Below, piece by piece: positions 13,910 through 25,249 of a stretch of DNA of 64,000 nucleotides. The stretch is taken from contig NC_083566.1 in assembly GCF_019925205.1 (NCBI RefSeq), positions 33,356,001 through 33,420,000 of the forward strand, in the 5' to 3' direction. Made by a program: the position numbers and the translations under genes. Under the pieces are notes generated by a model that searched no databases, was not told the DNA's origin, and saw nothing but the letters and a program-made list of their open reading frames with translations. The stretch is from Metopolophium dirhodum (taxonomy: Eukaryota; Arthropoda; Insecta; Hemiptera; Aphididae). Each line of letters starts with the position of its first letter. Within the stretch, counting starts at the first letter, position 1.

Positions 13910-14585
13910 CATATGCAATTTCGTGTCGACAATATAATGACGAGAGTAAAATGTATTTCCAACAAGTGTTCATAATATTATTATATACACAACGTAAAAT
14001 GTACGTGTTGTAGGTATTTTAAAACACAGCATATATAGGTATTATAAAATGTTTTCGCGCGCGTGAAGTGAGTAATAATAGGTATTTGACGCACGGTTTG
14101 AATCGAGTTAAATATTTTATAAAGAACTTAATACCCTATTTGAATATTCCCTAGTGTTGTAGACGAAAATTGTAATGCAATTTATTCAAATGTATGACGG
14201 TAGGTACCTACTCTTACCTGCGAGATAAGGAACAATGTAAGTATTGAGAATTCCCAAAACTTTTAAAAAAGAGTTATAACACCCAGCTGGTTTCAAACCC
14301 TCCGAAGCAAACAAACTTAAAGTATAATATACGTACACACATACAACAATAAATTATTACCATTATTTAAGAATACAACGAATACCTATAAAACGAATGT
14401 GCCACTCCCACTCGTGGTTTATTATTTACTGGTCACATTTTTTTTTTCGTTATTCCAACTAGTTTTATTATGAATAGTTCGTATACCTACTCTTATGAAT
14501 AACTTAATGATGCATAGTTTGTTTGTATATTTTATCGCCCGTGTAAAATTATGACATTAAGAGTATGTCGATACGTTTACAAATG
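13910..14585. other. Non-coding stretch
   Basis: No gene or clear repeat seen. Confidence 0.4.
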
Positions 14586-14587
14586 AA

Positions 14588-14900
14588 ATGACAAATTATG
14601 GTTGTACAGGTGCTAAAATATCGAATATACAAAAAATACAAGTGTTCCAATCAAAAATCCTCAGACTCATGACCAATGTTCCTCCTTATATCTCAAACCA
14701 CACCCTTCACACAGATCTTCATATTCCTGTAGTCATTGAAACCACCAAGCTATTTTACTCTAAATTCAGAAATCACTTTCAAAATTACACCAACCCTCAT
14801 GTTAAAAAGTTACTATCCATCTCCACCCCCTAGAAGACTCAAGCGACGAGATCTTATAAATTAAACACATAAAAACCTAAATAATTTGTAAATTCACGCC
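14588..14900 (+). pseudogene. LINE (Jockey-like) reverse transcriptase, C-terminal fragment
   Basis: The translation reads KIQVFQSKILRLMTNVPPY, then NHTLHTDLHIPVV. This is the familiar thumb/C-terminal tail of Jockey-clade polyproteins, after the catalytic domain. The reading frame breaks just before the expected PPRRLKRRDL tail, which continues in another frame (about 14825-14865). The 3' sequence (about 14930) has the TTGGTCCTTCCCTCAAGTC-like UTR I associate with aphid LINEs. It is 5'-truncated and dead. The same segment occurs at 28558-28955. Confidence 0.75.
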
Positions 14901-14959
14901 GAAGCGCCTTCACTGGTTGGTCCTTCCCTCAAGTCACTCAAGCTGCTACATTATAATAT

Positions 14960-16715
14960 TATTTTAAAAAAAACATCCGTTATGCTTATTATACTTTTTT
15001 CTTATGTACAGATTGTATAAATTCTAGATTAAAAATTTAAAAAAAAGACAAATGACGATTAATTGTGAGTAGGAGGTACCAACTAATGCTGAGTATTTTA
15101 TTTGTTAACTTAAAAAAAAATAGCAAGATTTGTTTTCAATGAAATAAAATATTTAAATAAAACAATGAATTATTTATATTTCACCGCAAACCGACAAGCT
15201 TTTATAAAATTACATAAAATTATATTTATTAAATACCTTATTACCTTAAAGGTAGGTGTTATATATTATAATATTATATTGCAAAATAAATGTATTTGTG
15301 TATTTTAATTATTTTATGTCATTATTCTTAAAACATTTCAAATGTTTTTTTTAAAAAAAAATTTAAATAAAAAAAATCTTATTGTTGTGAATATTCTTAT
15401 TTTTCTCGTTCAGCATTACCATGTCGGCAATATTTCTTCTTCGAGTTTATTTCCTACTACAATAATATGTATTTTACGGTTTATATAGAATTCGCTATAA
15501 AAACTTCACAATCTATGGAATACATCTTATATATTTAAGGTACTATATAATATATCAATCAACCTAATATTTTTTCATTGACAACTCTACGCAATCTTCC
15601 TAACCAATGCATTTATCTAAAATCTAAATAACACAAATTCTCACTGTCCCCTATGTGTTTTATATCAGTCAGTCAGTCAGTCAGTCACGTTACCCTTTTA
15701 TACATAGAGATTATTTTCCTGGCTCGGTGATGAAAATCATTTATGAATATGGTCGTTGTTTTCCCGTTCCACTGTTCCCCCTCGACAATATTTTCGTAAT
15801 AACGTATCAGTTATCGGTAAATGTTATTATGTCAGTTACTCATTCCTATTTTACTCACAGTGATTAGATAAAAATACATAAATTAGGTATAGAGAATGTC
15901 ATACACACCTAATATGTAAATCTTAAAATCATTAATTGACGATATTGTATTACGACGTAGCATCGTTATATTTTGTTCAGTCATACTCGCGTTATATCAC
16001 ACGCTAGCTATGTCATTGAGATTAACTCAATCTCCGGCAACGATGAGTACCTATTGTGTGTGATTTTCCGAAATTACACGCAATTGTGTTATTTAATGAG
16101 CCGATCCTATACCTATATAATATGATATTACGTATACGTATATCACATGTTTACACTAATTACACTATATGCACATCAAAAATAATAAACCCATTCAACT
16201 AACTAAACATTGATTTTTCGAGTATTTTTCACAAAATGAGTTGGTAAGTAGTAGAGACACACTTAAATTGTATAAGCTTCACGATGAAATACGTCCATTG
16301 GAAGGCCGATATACTCTTCACTCTGTTATTTCCATGTTATTAATTTATTTTTATTTATTATCGTCAAGTATAAGCTTAATATTCAAACTTATAATGGAAG
16401 GCCTAATATTAATATAAAAAAATTCTATAAATTAAAGAAGAACGGGAGGGACGGGTAATTGTTGAATTAATTTTTGACGAATGAATTTGAAAATGCTATA
16501 GTGTGTATAAAATGTACAATATACCTACTTTAAAAGTTTCAAGTCCGAAGAATAATATTTTTAAATTTAAACAATAATATCACTAAAACAGTAATTTTCC
16601 GTTAAATTCTCTAATTTCATCTGAATTTTAACTTAAGATTACCCATAGGTATATATTAGATATACCTATCTATAAAAAAAAAACTGAATTGAGGTATAAA
16701 TATTATTTAACTTTG
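14960..16715. other. Non-coding stretch with a (TCAG)n microsatellite
   Basis: No gene. About 5.5 TCAG units occur at 15665-15687. Otherwise AT-rich. Confidence 0.45.
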
Positions 16716-16719
16716 TTGG

Positions 16720-17580
16720 TTACAGTTTTAACTGCTTATGAGAAACCTTGTTTCTAATAAATTGTAGCTATAGAAACTATAATTATTTTATACATTTTTA
16801 ACAACAACATTATTTGAAAATATTCGTAATATCGACGAATATTATAATACGAAAAGATGAAGACAATCAAAAACGGTAAAATAAATAGAAAAACAGTAAA
16901 TATTTTATCATACAATATAAGAAAATTGTATTATATTGTATCAAATTAAAACATGAATGCGAATAAGTTGCTAAAGCTCGTGCAAAATGCATTGAAGATT
17001 ATGTGACCATGGTCCAGGTATTGGTGTCGGGGTTGTAAAACTCTGCAGAATCCAAATCAAATCCATCGTTTCTACCGACGACACACAACAAACAATTTAA
17101 TGCAACTACTCCTATATTGGCTGCATTAAAAAATTAACTTAAACTTAATATCATTTTTAAAAAAAAATGTTTCATAAAATAATTTTGAGTATATTTATAT
17201 AGAGTATTATATTATATTGTACGATAAATACCAGCCAATTGTCAACCTAAATGCACGTCAGCAATCGTAGTCCAAACTCCTGTGCTTGGTCTGTATGCTT
17301 CAACACTACTCAGAATCTCTGATCCATCAGAACCACCTACAGCATACAGTACACCATCTAAAACTCCTACACTAACACGACTTCGACGTACACACATTTC
17401 AGCCACTGGTGTCCATGTATCAAGACTGGGATTATAACAATATTCAGCAGAGTTTAAATACTGCCTTGATGAACAATCTTCACCTCCTACCTACACAATT
17501 TAATTAAAACAAATTATGGAATAAAAACACCTGGCCTCAGGATAAAGAATCCCCGGAGTATTACTGCATAGCATTTTTCC
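16720..17580 (-). repeat. Duplicated copy of the kelch 3' end with flanks
   Basis: Direct-orientation copy of 5737-6740 about 10.8 kb away. It includes the 3' flank, both last exons and the intron between them, so the copy was made at DNA level and not through mRNA. Confidence 0.75.
16967..17490 (-). pseudogene. Kelch-like gene fragment (last two exons), decayed
   Basis: The exon-9 counterpart (17490-17232) reads through two Kelch blades (VGVLDGVLYAVGGSDG, SSVEAYRPSTG). It gains three codons near its start and hits a stop where the parent has the ADMHLCRQNAG segment (ADVHLG*). The exon-10 counterpart starts at 17111 behind an intact AG. It keeps EFYNPDTNTWTMVT, then stops at 16999-17001. No BTB, BACK or first blades are nearby. 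It cannot make a working adaptor. It could be the tail of a once-larger paralogue or a partial segmental copy. Confidence 0.85.
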
Positions 17581-17637
17581 ATGAAAGTGATTAAAATATA
17601 ATATATATTTATGGAACGTTGAACAATAAATTAAAAC

Positions 17638-18180
17638 CAGGGCTTAGCACCCGCATCATTTATTCGGGTTTCAGATGCTGGATGTATTCGGGTGTTGAAA
17701 CAACGGAATAAAAAATGTAAACAAACGTCCGGGTTTAATAACTGTTATTATTCAGGTTAATATTGGTTAGTACAAGTATTCAGTAGTCTAGAAAAAAACA
17801 CAACTTTTAAAAACTGAGCTAGGTACCCCAAAAACTGCCAAAACAAAAAAAAATTTAAAAAAAAAATTATTTATGTTATTTATAATAAAATATAAATTCC
17901 TAATACGAATGCGCAACAGTTATTTTAGACCAAACTCGGTTTGTACAGTAGTTACATTTTCTAAGAAACTACAAGAACTAAGACAGTGTGAAATTAATTT
18001 AGTACCTACCTCTTTATTTACCACTTGCTAATTCGACAGACATAAGTTAACTAAAATGTTTAAAAGAGGTAGGCTATAGGAAGGGGCAGAATAATTTGGG
18101 TTACATGGGTTTAGGGTGTTTGATTTTTTAAGAATTTTAGGGGTGTTAAGGATTCCAGTGGATTCGGGTGCAAGGCCCCA
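17638..18180. mobile_element. hAT-like MITE (about 543 bp)
   Basis: The ends CAGGGCTTAGCACCCGCATC and, inverted, TGGGGCCTTGCACCCGAATC match at 14 of 20 positions. The flanks give only a decayed 8-bp target duplication (AATTAAAA against AATTTAAA). No coding capacity seen. Confidence 0.5.
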
Positions 18181-18189
18181 AATTTAAAA

Positions 18190-21100
18190 ATTTAAAACAT
18201 ACATGTGTTACTAATTAATATATCATGACGTTAAATATTCTATAGTGTTAACCATTATTAGAAATTAAGAATCAAGCTTGATATTTTTTTTGTTGTTGTT
18301 GGGTTTGAAGGTTCTTATACTATTACTTGTTATTATTAATTAATAATATCATGAATTAAATTTATATATATTTTTTATAGTATGCTTATTTTGTTATTTT
18401 AGGTATTAAAATTTGTAAGTTAAGGTTACTGTACTTGAGCCAACGGGCGTTTATAATAATAAATACAAACAAATATATAGATATCCTAAGGTGAAATTTG
18501 GTCGAAATCAGATATTTAAACAATGAATAATATTTTAATTATTTTGTTGTAATTTAAAAATATTATTTGTGGGTACATGAAACTTATAAAATATATTATT
18601 ATATTTTATATACAAAATTAAAGTTAAAGTTTAATAAACTCTAGATAAGAATCGCCCATCGCTACAGTATGTAGCAGAATCTCGTTAACAGTAATTTTCA
18701 CATTTTTTTTTTTAATTATTTTGGTGCACGGTATTGTTGTGTACATTTGGATAACAATTTCAATTTACAATATCCCACAACTGTATTAAAGAGCAATTAT
18801 TTTAGGACACAGCAAAATAATGAAGCACTATTAATATAGATGTTATTATTATTTAATATTTTACGCATAATAATATTATAATCTTCGTTGAATTAATATT
18901 TTAATTGGTTACCTGTCTGATTGTTTCGTTTGGTAATATATAACCTAAGAAATGTATCATAAATCTAAAAAAAAAAAATCTATGAGACAAAATAGCCATT
19001 GATGCTGAAAAATATGAATACAATTTTAATTAGCGTTCTCGTGGGACGAAAGGAAAAATAATAAATTAGGAATAATGACTAAAAAACTAATGTGTACAAA
19101 AACTACTGAAAGAGCTTTATAAATTTATCAGCCAACGCTGTATTATTTGTTTTGAACTCTCAACAGAGAATTTATAACAAAGGAAGACTTAAATCCTAGC
19201 AAAAATATTATAGGTTCTTATAAAATACTAAAAAAAAAATTAAATATAATTTGTATTTTACTAAAATCTTTAATGTAAGAAAAACAAAGGTCAACTAGAA
19301 GTCTAGAAACCATCCGTTCAATTTCAACAGCAAGAAAACGTGTGCTTAAAAAATATAAATATAAAATTAAAGTCTTATAATAATATATTACTTTTTTCTT
19401 AATAATGTCGTTTTGTATACAATATTATAATGAGTTAATATATTAGTCATAGGGTTTTTGAGATTTGTTTGTCGATATAACTATTAATATTATATATCAT
19501 TATTATTACAATGTGACGGTTGTTATATTCTATTTGCCTTGCATGAAAATTATATTTTATAATATAAACGTAAAAAATACCTACGCCTCATTATTTAAGA
19601 ACATAATATTATATTACATGCACTTTGTATATAGTTTATGCTGAACAAACATTTCGTTAAAGATTTAGCACGAACAACTTCATTTTAGTTAGAACAGCGT
19701 AGGTAGGTGGCGTGTCGTGCGACTCAAACTTTCATGTTTACTTAACCCTTTTTTCAATATTGGGTTCTCTTTATAGTTACTTGAACGAGTACTCAGAGAA
19801 AAACGAGTGCTAGTTTTTTATTTGTAAGACATAATGCATGTTTATAATATAATAATAGTAGTACCTATATTTGAATAGAAATGAAATTTCGAACTATAGT
19901 TCATATTATGGAAAAAAAATACAAACCAGCTATACATAGGGGTGGGCACTTCTAAGAAATTCGTTGAAACGATTCTAATTTTTTTTTTTCAAAGGAAGGA
20001 ATGATTCTGGGAATTCCGAAATCAGTCAAAAATTACAAATTTGTTCAGTAATTATTGTTGTTATATTATGCGACGGTCACGTCTCTCTTGGCTTATGTAT
20101 TTATTACATAAGTTAAACTATATTATTTGATGTATTCTAATAACTTCAAATTATACTATAAAATCCTACTATAATACAATATAATAGTAACTGATAACTG
20201 TTATTCGTCATTAGGTACAATTAATATTTTAATCAGAAAAAAGAGTAATTTTATTCGAAATAAGTACCTACACTGTTATAAACATATTATTATACTACTC
20301 AACTACTGATGAAACCTTTATAAGTAGTTTTAAGATTCTGAGACCAGTGATGAAAATATTCTAAAATAAGTCACACTAATGTTTTGTTGATTATAATTAT
20401 AATACATTTTTATCTAGATTCTATGACCTAAGGGGGCGTGTCCCGAAAATCTTTATCAGGGTTTCTATGTGTCTAAGAAATGGAATTTGTTACTTTAAAC
20501 TCGTATTGCATCATTTTGATAATTTATATTACCTTATGATGAGGTATGGTTTTCGTCATGGGTACCTGATTATTGAAGTTAAGGGTGTTTAAAATTGTTC
20601 AAAATGTTGAAGATGAAAAAAAAAAGCCGGTTTATTTTGTAAAGCGTATTCAATTTAATTATTATCAAGAAATAAAAAAAAAATGTTTGGATTAAATTGT
20701 TAATTACTACCTACTTACAGGGTTAATTATTGTTTCATGTTTGTTAATTTGTTTTTATTAATTTGATAAAAATTAGAGAACTGTGAATGGAACCCGTGAA
20801 CCCATATATTCCGCATCGATTTCATCTCCTTATAATATGACAATAGAAACCTAATTTTTTTAAAAATTTTTTTACGCATTGTAAGTGCTTTTATGAATAG
20901 ACTATTAGCTTATAGTTACCGAATAAACTTCACACTATTATGATCAAGCAGATAATGCATTTAATGTATATGCGTACGTATATAGGTATTATAATATATA
21001 ACGCATATTATTGAATATTGTTGTTATATACAAGTGTATAGTCTGAGTGACTGAGTCCGTAGATATTATACTCTGGTGTGATTTTCTACATTACGACGTC

Positions 21101-21805
21101 TATAATCGTGAGTTTATACAATTTAACGATGTTCAACAACTATTACCGAAACGGTCTTGTACAGTATAGTACTTCATAATATTACAAGCCCGCGAAGTCT
21201 ATATTTGTAATGAATAATAATTACCAATATATTATGTGAACTGACGTTAGTAATATTATTTTTACATAAAATTACGTCATGTCCACTGGTATCACTAGTA
21301 TTTCGGTTATCGACATGAGGTTTACCGATTTTATGTATTTAAATTAACATTAAGTCCAAGTCAAAACTTTTAATTTTTTACTATTATTCTTTCAATAATA
21401 ATTGTTGATGTTTTACAGGTAACAAGACTCGCGTACTTCTTCTGTGCGCTTGTTCAGTACAGTTTTGGTGCGGCTTATTCGGATGTTTTTTCCATTCTAC
21501 ACCGACATTCAAATTATCAGACTTTTTACGAAATAGATGTGACGCATCAGAGGACTGGTAATAATTGCCTAGTAAGAATTTTTGAATGGCTTGGTGAAAT
21601 ACTTTTTTTTTTTAAAAAATAAGAGCAAATAGGAGTACCTAATATGTCGTGTGATGTTTATGTTATTGGGGTTGAGCGGATCAACATTTCAAACTTTTTC
21701 TCTGAACATACTGTAGGTATGTCCGTATTGGTTTTTAAAGTTCATAAGAGATATTCTGGGCTTAAATAATAAATATATATTATTAACTATTATCGATACA
21801 CTATA
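18190..21805. other. Non-coding stretch
   Basis: No gene recognised. A GGGGTGGGCACTTCTAAGAAA word near 19940 resembles an hAT end but has no partner. Confidence 0.4.
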
Positions 21806-21810
21806 TCGAT

Positions 21811-21837
21811 GGCTAAGAGGCCAAAAGTTGTAAGTCC
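21811..21837 (+). repeat. Merlin left terminal inverted repeat
   Basis: Starts GGCTAAGAGGCCAAAAGTTG. It pairs with 25211-25237 at 26 of 27 positions. The inverted match runs a further 9 bases outward into the ATCGAT palindrome. Confidence 0.9.
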
Positions 21838-22072
21838 AATTTTTCTCAAAATCGTTTTATTCGTCCATAGGGTTTATCTGGGTCGTCTTTTTGATTCGGT
21901 AAAACATTACAAGTCAATATCATAATTAAAACATGTTTTATTTATACTTTAATTTTTGTGTTTTTAGTGCAAGATAGATATTTTTTTAGTGCACACATAA
22001 TATAACAAGTCCTAATTTAATGAGACATACAATAAATATTTTAACATGATCCAAATATCAAGCGGACAAATA

Positions 22073-22092
22073 TAACAAGTCCGGACTTGTTA
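22073..22092. repeat. Perfect 20-bp palindrome inside the Merlin left arm
   Basis: TAACAAGTCC is followed immediately by its reverse complement. The half-site AACAAGTCC is also present as a direct copy at 22004-22012. This could be a dimer-binding site or a cruciform; no function is shown. Confidence 0.7.
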
Positions 22093-22210
22093 CTTTTGTC
22101 AAAAACAATACATTCAATTTTGGACGTGTAATGTTTTAGATAATATTGAATTTGTGTATCTATTTATAAAAAATGAATAGGTATGTCCGGACGTATTATT
22201 TTAAATAATA

Positions 22211-22245
22211 AAAATTTTTGGTACTCGTCTAATATGCTACCTACC
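22211..22245 (+). repeat. Merlin left subterminal inverted repeat
   Basis: The segment containing GGTACTCGTCTAATATGCTA pairs with the inverted 24631-24665 with about four changes. A second paired block is 23131-23149 with 24580-24598 (GTGTAGTATGSTACCTACC). The hAT insertion separates the two left-hand blocks. Confidence 0.75.
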
Positions 22246-22261
22246 GTTACTTCGTTGGTGT

Positions 22262-23126
22262 CAGGCGCGGATCTAGAACATATTTACGAGGGGGGCCATC
22301 TTAAATAAAATTTCGGCCTAAGTCTGATAAAAACATTGTACATACCATGTAAGCTAATAGACAAATATTATTATTTAAATCCCAGTTTATCAGTACAATA
22401 AAATATATAAAATTATTAGATAATTAATAATAAATGATCACAGAACAAAATCCTTTCGTCTTTTAAATAATTAGATAAGCAATATAAATTGTTTAATTAA
22501 TAATGATACGTAATATATGATAAATAATAATTAATAATAAAATATAATAAATATTAAAAAATGATCACAGAACAAAATCCATTCGTCTTTTAGATTTGGC
22601 AAATTCGTCAATTACTTCTTCACAGTCAATACTAATATTTCTATAACAATTAAGTAATGCAAGTCCATTTAAGCGTTCTTCGGATATTCTTGATCACATC
22701 CAAGTTTTTGGTCGGCGAAGAGAAGAAAAATTTCGTTCATCGAAATAAGTTCGTTAATAAAATAATAATACAACTATACGCGTGTCACGTTTAATGTTGA
22801 TTATCGACAGTTACAGCGGCTGTGTGCGTATTGTATCGTAACTATATGTCAACTAACAAATTATCATTACACAATAAATATCGTCAATAATAAAATAGAT
22901 AGGTACTACAAACAGCCAGACATTTTATTGCATCAAACAAGTTTAAATATTCGATTAGATTAGATTAGCTTTTTGACGGCGAACGATGAAAACGGACACG
23001 GCCTAAACGCTATCGGCAAAACAATACATTTTATCGGCTGCTGAAAATAGATATAATAGAAAATTCACCAGTCTACGGGGGGGAGGGGGCATGGTCCCTT
23101 GCCCCCCCCCCTTGGATCCGCGCCTG
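22262..23126. mobile_element. Non-autonomous hAT element nested in Merlin (865 bp)
   Basis: The ends are CAGGCGCGGATC on both sides, 12 bp of perfect inverted repeat. They are flanked by a perfect 8-bp target duplication GTTGGTGT (22254-22261 and 23127-23134). It contains a C-terminal hAT transposase remnant and a 34-bp internal duplication (22432-22465 and 22559-22592, one mismatch). A G/C-rich tract sits inside the right end (23077-23112). It is a deletion derivative of a larger element. Confidence 0.92.
22565..22742 (-). pseudogene. hAT transposase C-terminal remnant (dimerisation tail)
   Basis: The minus strand reads RRPKTWM, a TGA, then SRISEERLNGLALLNCYRN and EEVIDEFAKSKRR. This is the SxxRLNGLALL signature at the C-terminus of hAT/ZMYM1-type transposases. 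One internal stop is present and everything upstream is missing. Confidence 0.8.
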
Positions 23127-23269
23127 GTTGGTGTAGTATGGTACCTACCGTAAAATAAGGTACCTATCATAAAATAATAACAAATTATTACAACAATTTA
23201 TTACTAAATAATTTATTAATTTACCGTTGTCAAGTACTTCATAATATTTCAATACGTCATTATATATTA

Positions 23270-24336
23270 TTATACATCATATACTATGAAAGACCAGAAA
23301 ACTTCTAATAAATCGTGTTGGGTATTAACGGACCGCCACCATTCTTCTATTAATTGTCGGTCTAACAAATCTGTCGCTCCTCGGGTTTTAATTCCGTATT
23401 TAGTTTTAACATGTCTCCATAATATACACTCGATCGTTTGTGTTTGGGCGCCCGTTGTAGGATCAACAAAAAACTCGGAATGATTGACGGTTTCGTGATG
23501 ATAACCTATATCTTTTAAGGTACTATATGCTCGCCATTTATCTGAATAAATAATTGATCCTAGTTCTATTTCATTTTGTAATATTGGTAATAAAGTTGCC
23601 TTATCTCTTTTTTCCACTTTAAAAAATCTTCGTTCTATAACCCCCCATCAACATGTTAACAACACATACCAAAAATCCATGAACCTCGAATGCGAGTACC
23701 ATAATTTCTTCGAGTCGAATGATCATCATCAATATCGTCAGCATCACTTGATGCATTGTCATCTACATTTGGAATTATAATATCTCCATTTCTCAATCGT
23801 CCTCTATTATATTTACGCTTGCCTTGAAATAGTGACTCGTCAATTTGAACAATTTTCCCTGGACCACCCATTTTCTTACGTTTATCAAACATTGCAACTG
23901 CTACATCTCTACATAAGTTATTCCAATCTACAATTGTATTACGAGTTTTTGTTGTAAATTGTTCGGTCATTGAAACTGGTATTTCATACACCCAATACCA
24001 TACTAATTCAATAATTTCATTTAATGCTAAACCACTATTACTTTTACCATTTTTATCGTAATATGTAAAAAAAGGATTTTTTTTTCTTAAAAAGTGATAA
24101 GTTTGACAACCTTTTTTTTGACATCGTAAATAAGTAGTTTTTAATAAACCACCATTTGAGTCTCTTTTACGATTATTTTTTTGATATTCTTTCAACGTAC
24201 CTACACAAATAATACCATCTTTTAATTTGGAACAACTACCAAGTTCTGGGAGCAAGTTTCTCTCTTGAAGATAATTAACACATGTTTCCTCATTACATAT
24301 TATATGCCCGTACAAATAGCGCATTGATTTATTCAT
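23270..24336 (-). pseudogene. Merlin transposase (ISXO2-like DDE), broken
   Basis: The first part (24336-23656, 226 residues) has a Cys-rich N-terminus (C35, C44, C72, C77, a possible zinc ribbon) and the motif QIDESLFQGKRKYNRGR with the first catalytic Asp at residue 166. The second part (23270-23617) has YSDKWRAY with the second Asp and TIECILWRHVK with the catalytic Glu, 36 residues apart, so the DDE triad is intact. The parts are separated by one in-frame TAA after GSWIFGMCC and by a frame change at a G6 tract, where one missing G would restore the expected DGG...RRFFKVEKRDK order. An acidic insert (residues about 191-206) sits after the first Asp. It catalysed cut-and-paste transposition; this copy should be inactive unless the stop and shift are sequence errors. 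Confidence 0.88.
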
Positions 24337-24579
24337 TTTTGTTTATTTTAAAATAAAAAAATAAAAAGTATAACTCGCAACGAATAGGATACTTACACGA
24401 ACACAACACAGACACACTAAAATAATATACCTAACAGTTAGTTATCATGGGTCTTGGTGGATCAGATATCATAATGGCTATTAAGATACAATTTTGTAAA
24501 ACTGCTATAATATGTTATTTATCTTAATGACTCAAATATACTTTCCTGTAATAAAATGAAATAAAATAAAAATAACTAT

Positions 24580-24665
24580 GGTAGGTAGCATACTACACGC
24601 ATACAGTGTTTTGGTAGATACCATTTTATGGGTAGGTAGCACATTAGATGAGTACCAAATTTTTA
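24580..24665 (-). repeat. Merlin right subterminal inverted repeats
   Basis: Two blocks, 24580-24598 and 24631-24665, mirror 23131-23149 and 22211-22245. They share the core GCTACCTACC when read inverted. Confidence 0.75.
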
Positions 24666-25210
24666 ATTTTAAATTACACTAAATAATATGATATCTTCAA
24701 TTAGCATAAAATATCATTAAACATGGGTTTTATTTGACTAAAAATTTGATGAAAAATGCTACTTTATTATTTTTTACATTCTATAAAAATTGCAATATTT
24801 TTTATATTTTTTATCTTTTTACTGCAATTATATAAACAAATTAAATTTTTTATATCAAAAAAATTAGTCTTACGTACATTTTAATTATTTATATAGTAAA
24901 TAAATTAGAGTTTATATTAAATTAACAGCTTTTAATATGGCCATCAAAACCTTATATGTCCAGACAATTGTCCACGGTAAAAATGTATTATAATTGCCAT
25001 TCATAAAAAGTCCCATTTAAATTTAAAAGAAATATTATAATTACGCTGGAAACAAATTTTAAGACATAAAAGTAATAATTAATGTAATCTACAGAATATT
25101 TTACAAATAAATCAGTTGCAACACTGAAAAACAAAAATCTGCAACACAAATGTTTTGGTGTAGAATAATTTAAAATCTTAAAACTGCTCTCCTGTAAAAT
25201 TTAATGTTTG

Positions 25211-25237
25211 GGACATACAACTTTTGGCCTCTTAGCC
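25211..25237 (-). repeat. Merlin right terminal inverted repeat
   Basis: Ends CTTTTGGCCTCTTAGCC and pairs with 21811-21837. Confidence 0.9.
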
Positions 25238-25249
25238 ATCGATATATGT

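Larger units (their letters stand above)
21811..25237 (-). mobile_element. Merlin (IS1016/ISXO2-type) DNA transposon, with nested hAT
   Basis: Terminal inverted repeats of 27 bp (21811-21837 and 25211-25237, one mismatch) begin GGCTAAGAGGCC and bracket a DDE transposase of the ISXO2/IS1016 type on the minus strand. That gene and the GG-starting ends together define Merlin. Without the 865-bp hAT insertion and its 8-bp duplication the element is about 2.55 kb. The flanks (TATATCGAT | ... | ATCGATATA) are a palindrome, so the usual 8-9-bp target duplication cannot be read; the best direct match is ATCGAT. Further inverted repeats lie inside each end. The transposase is disrupted, so the copy cannot act by itself. 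Confidence 0.88.

Noticed and set aside
19935..20035. GGGGTGGGCACTTC hAT-like end
   Set aside because: No partner terminus or target duplication found.
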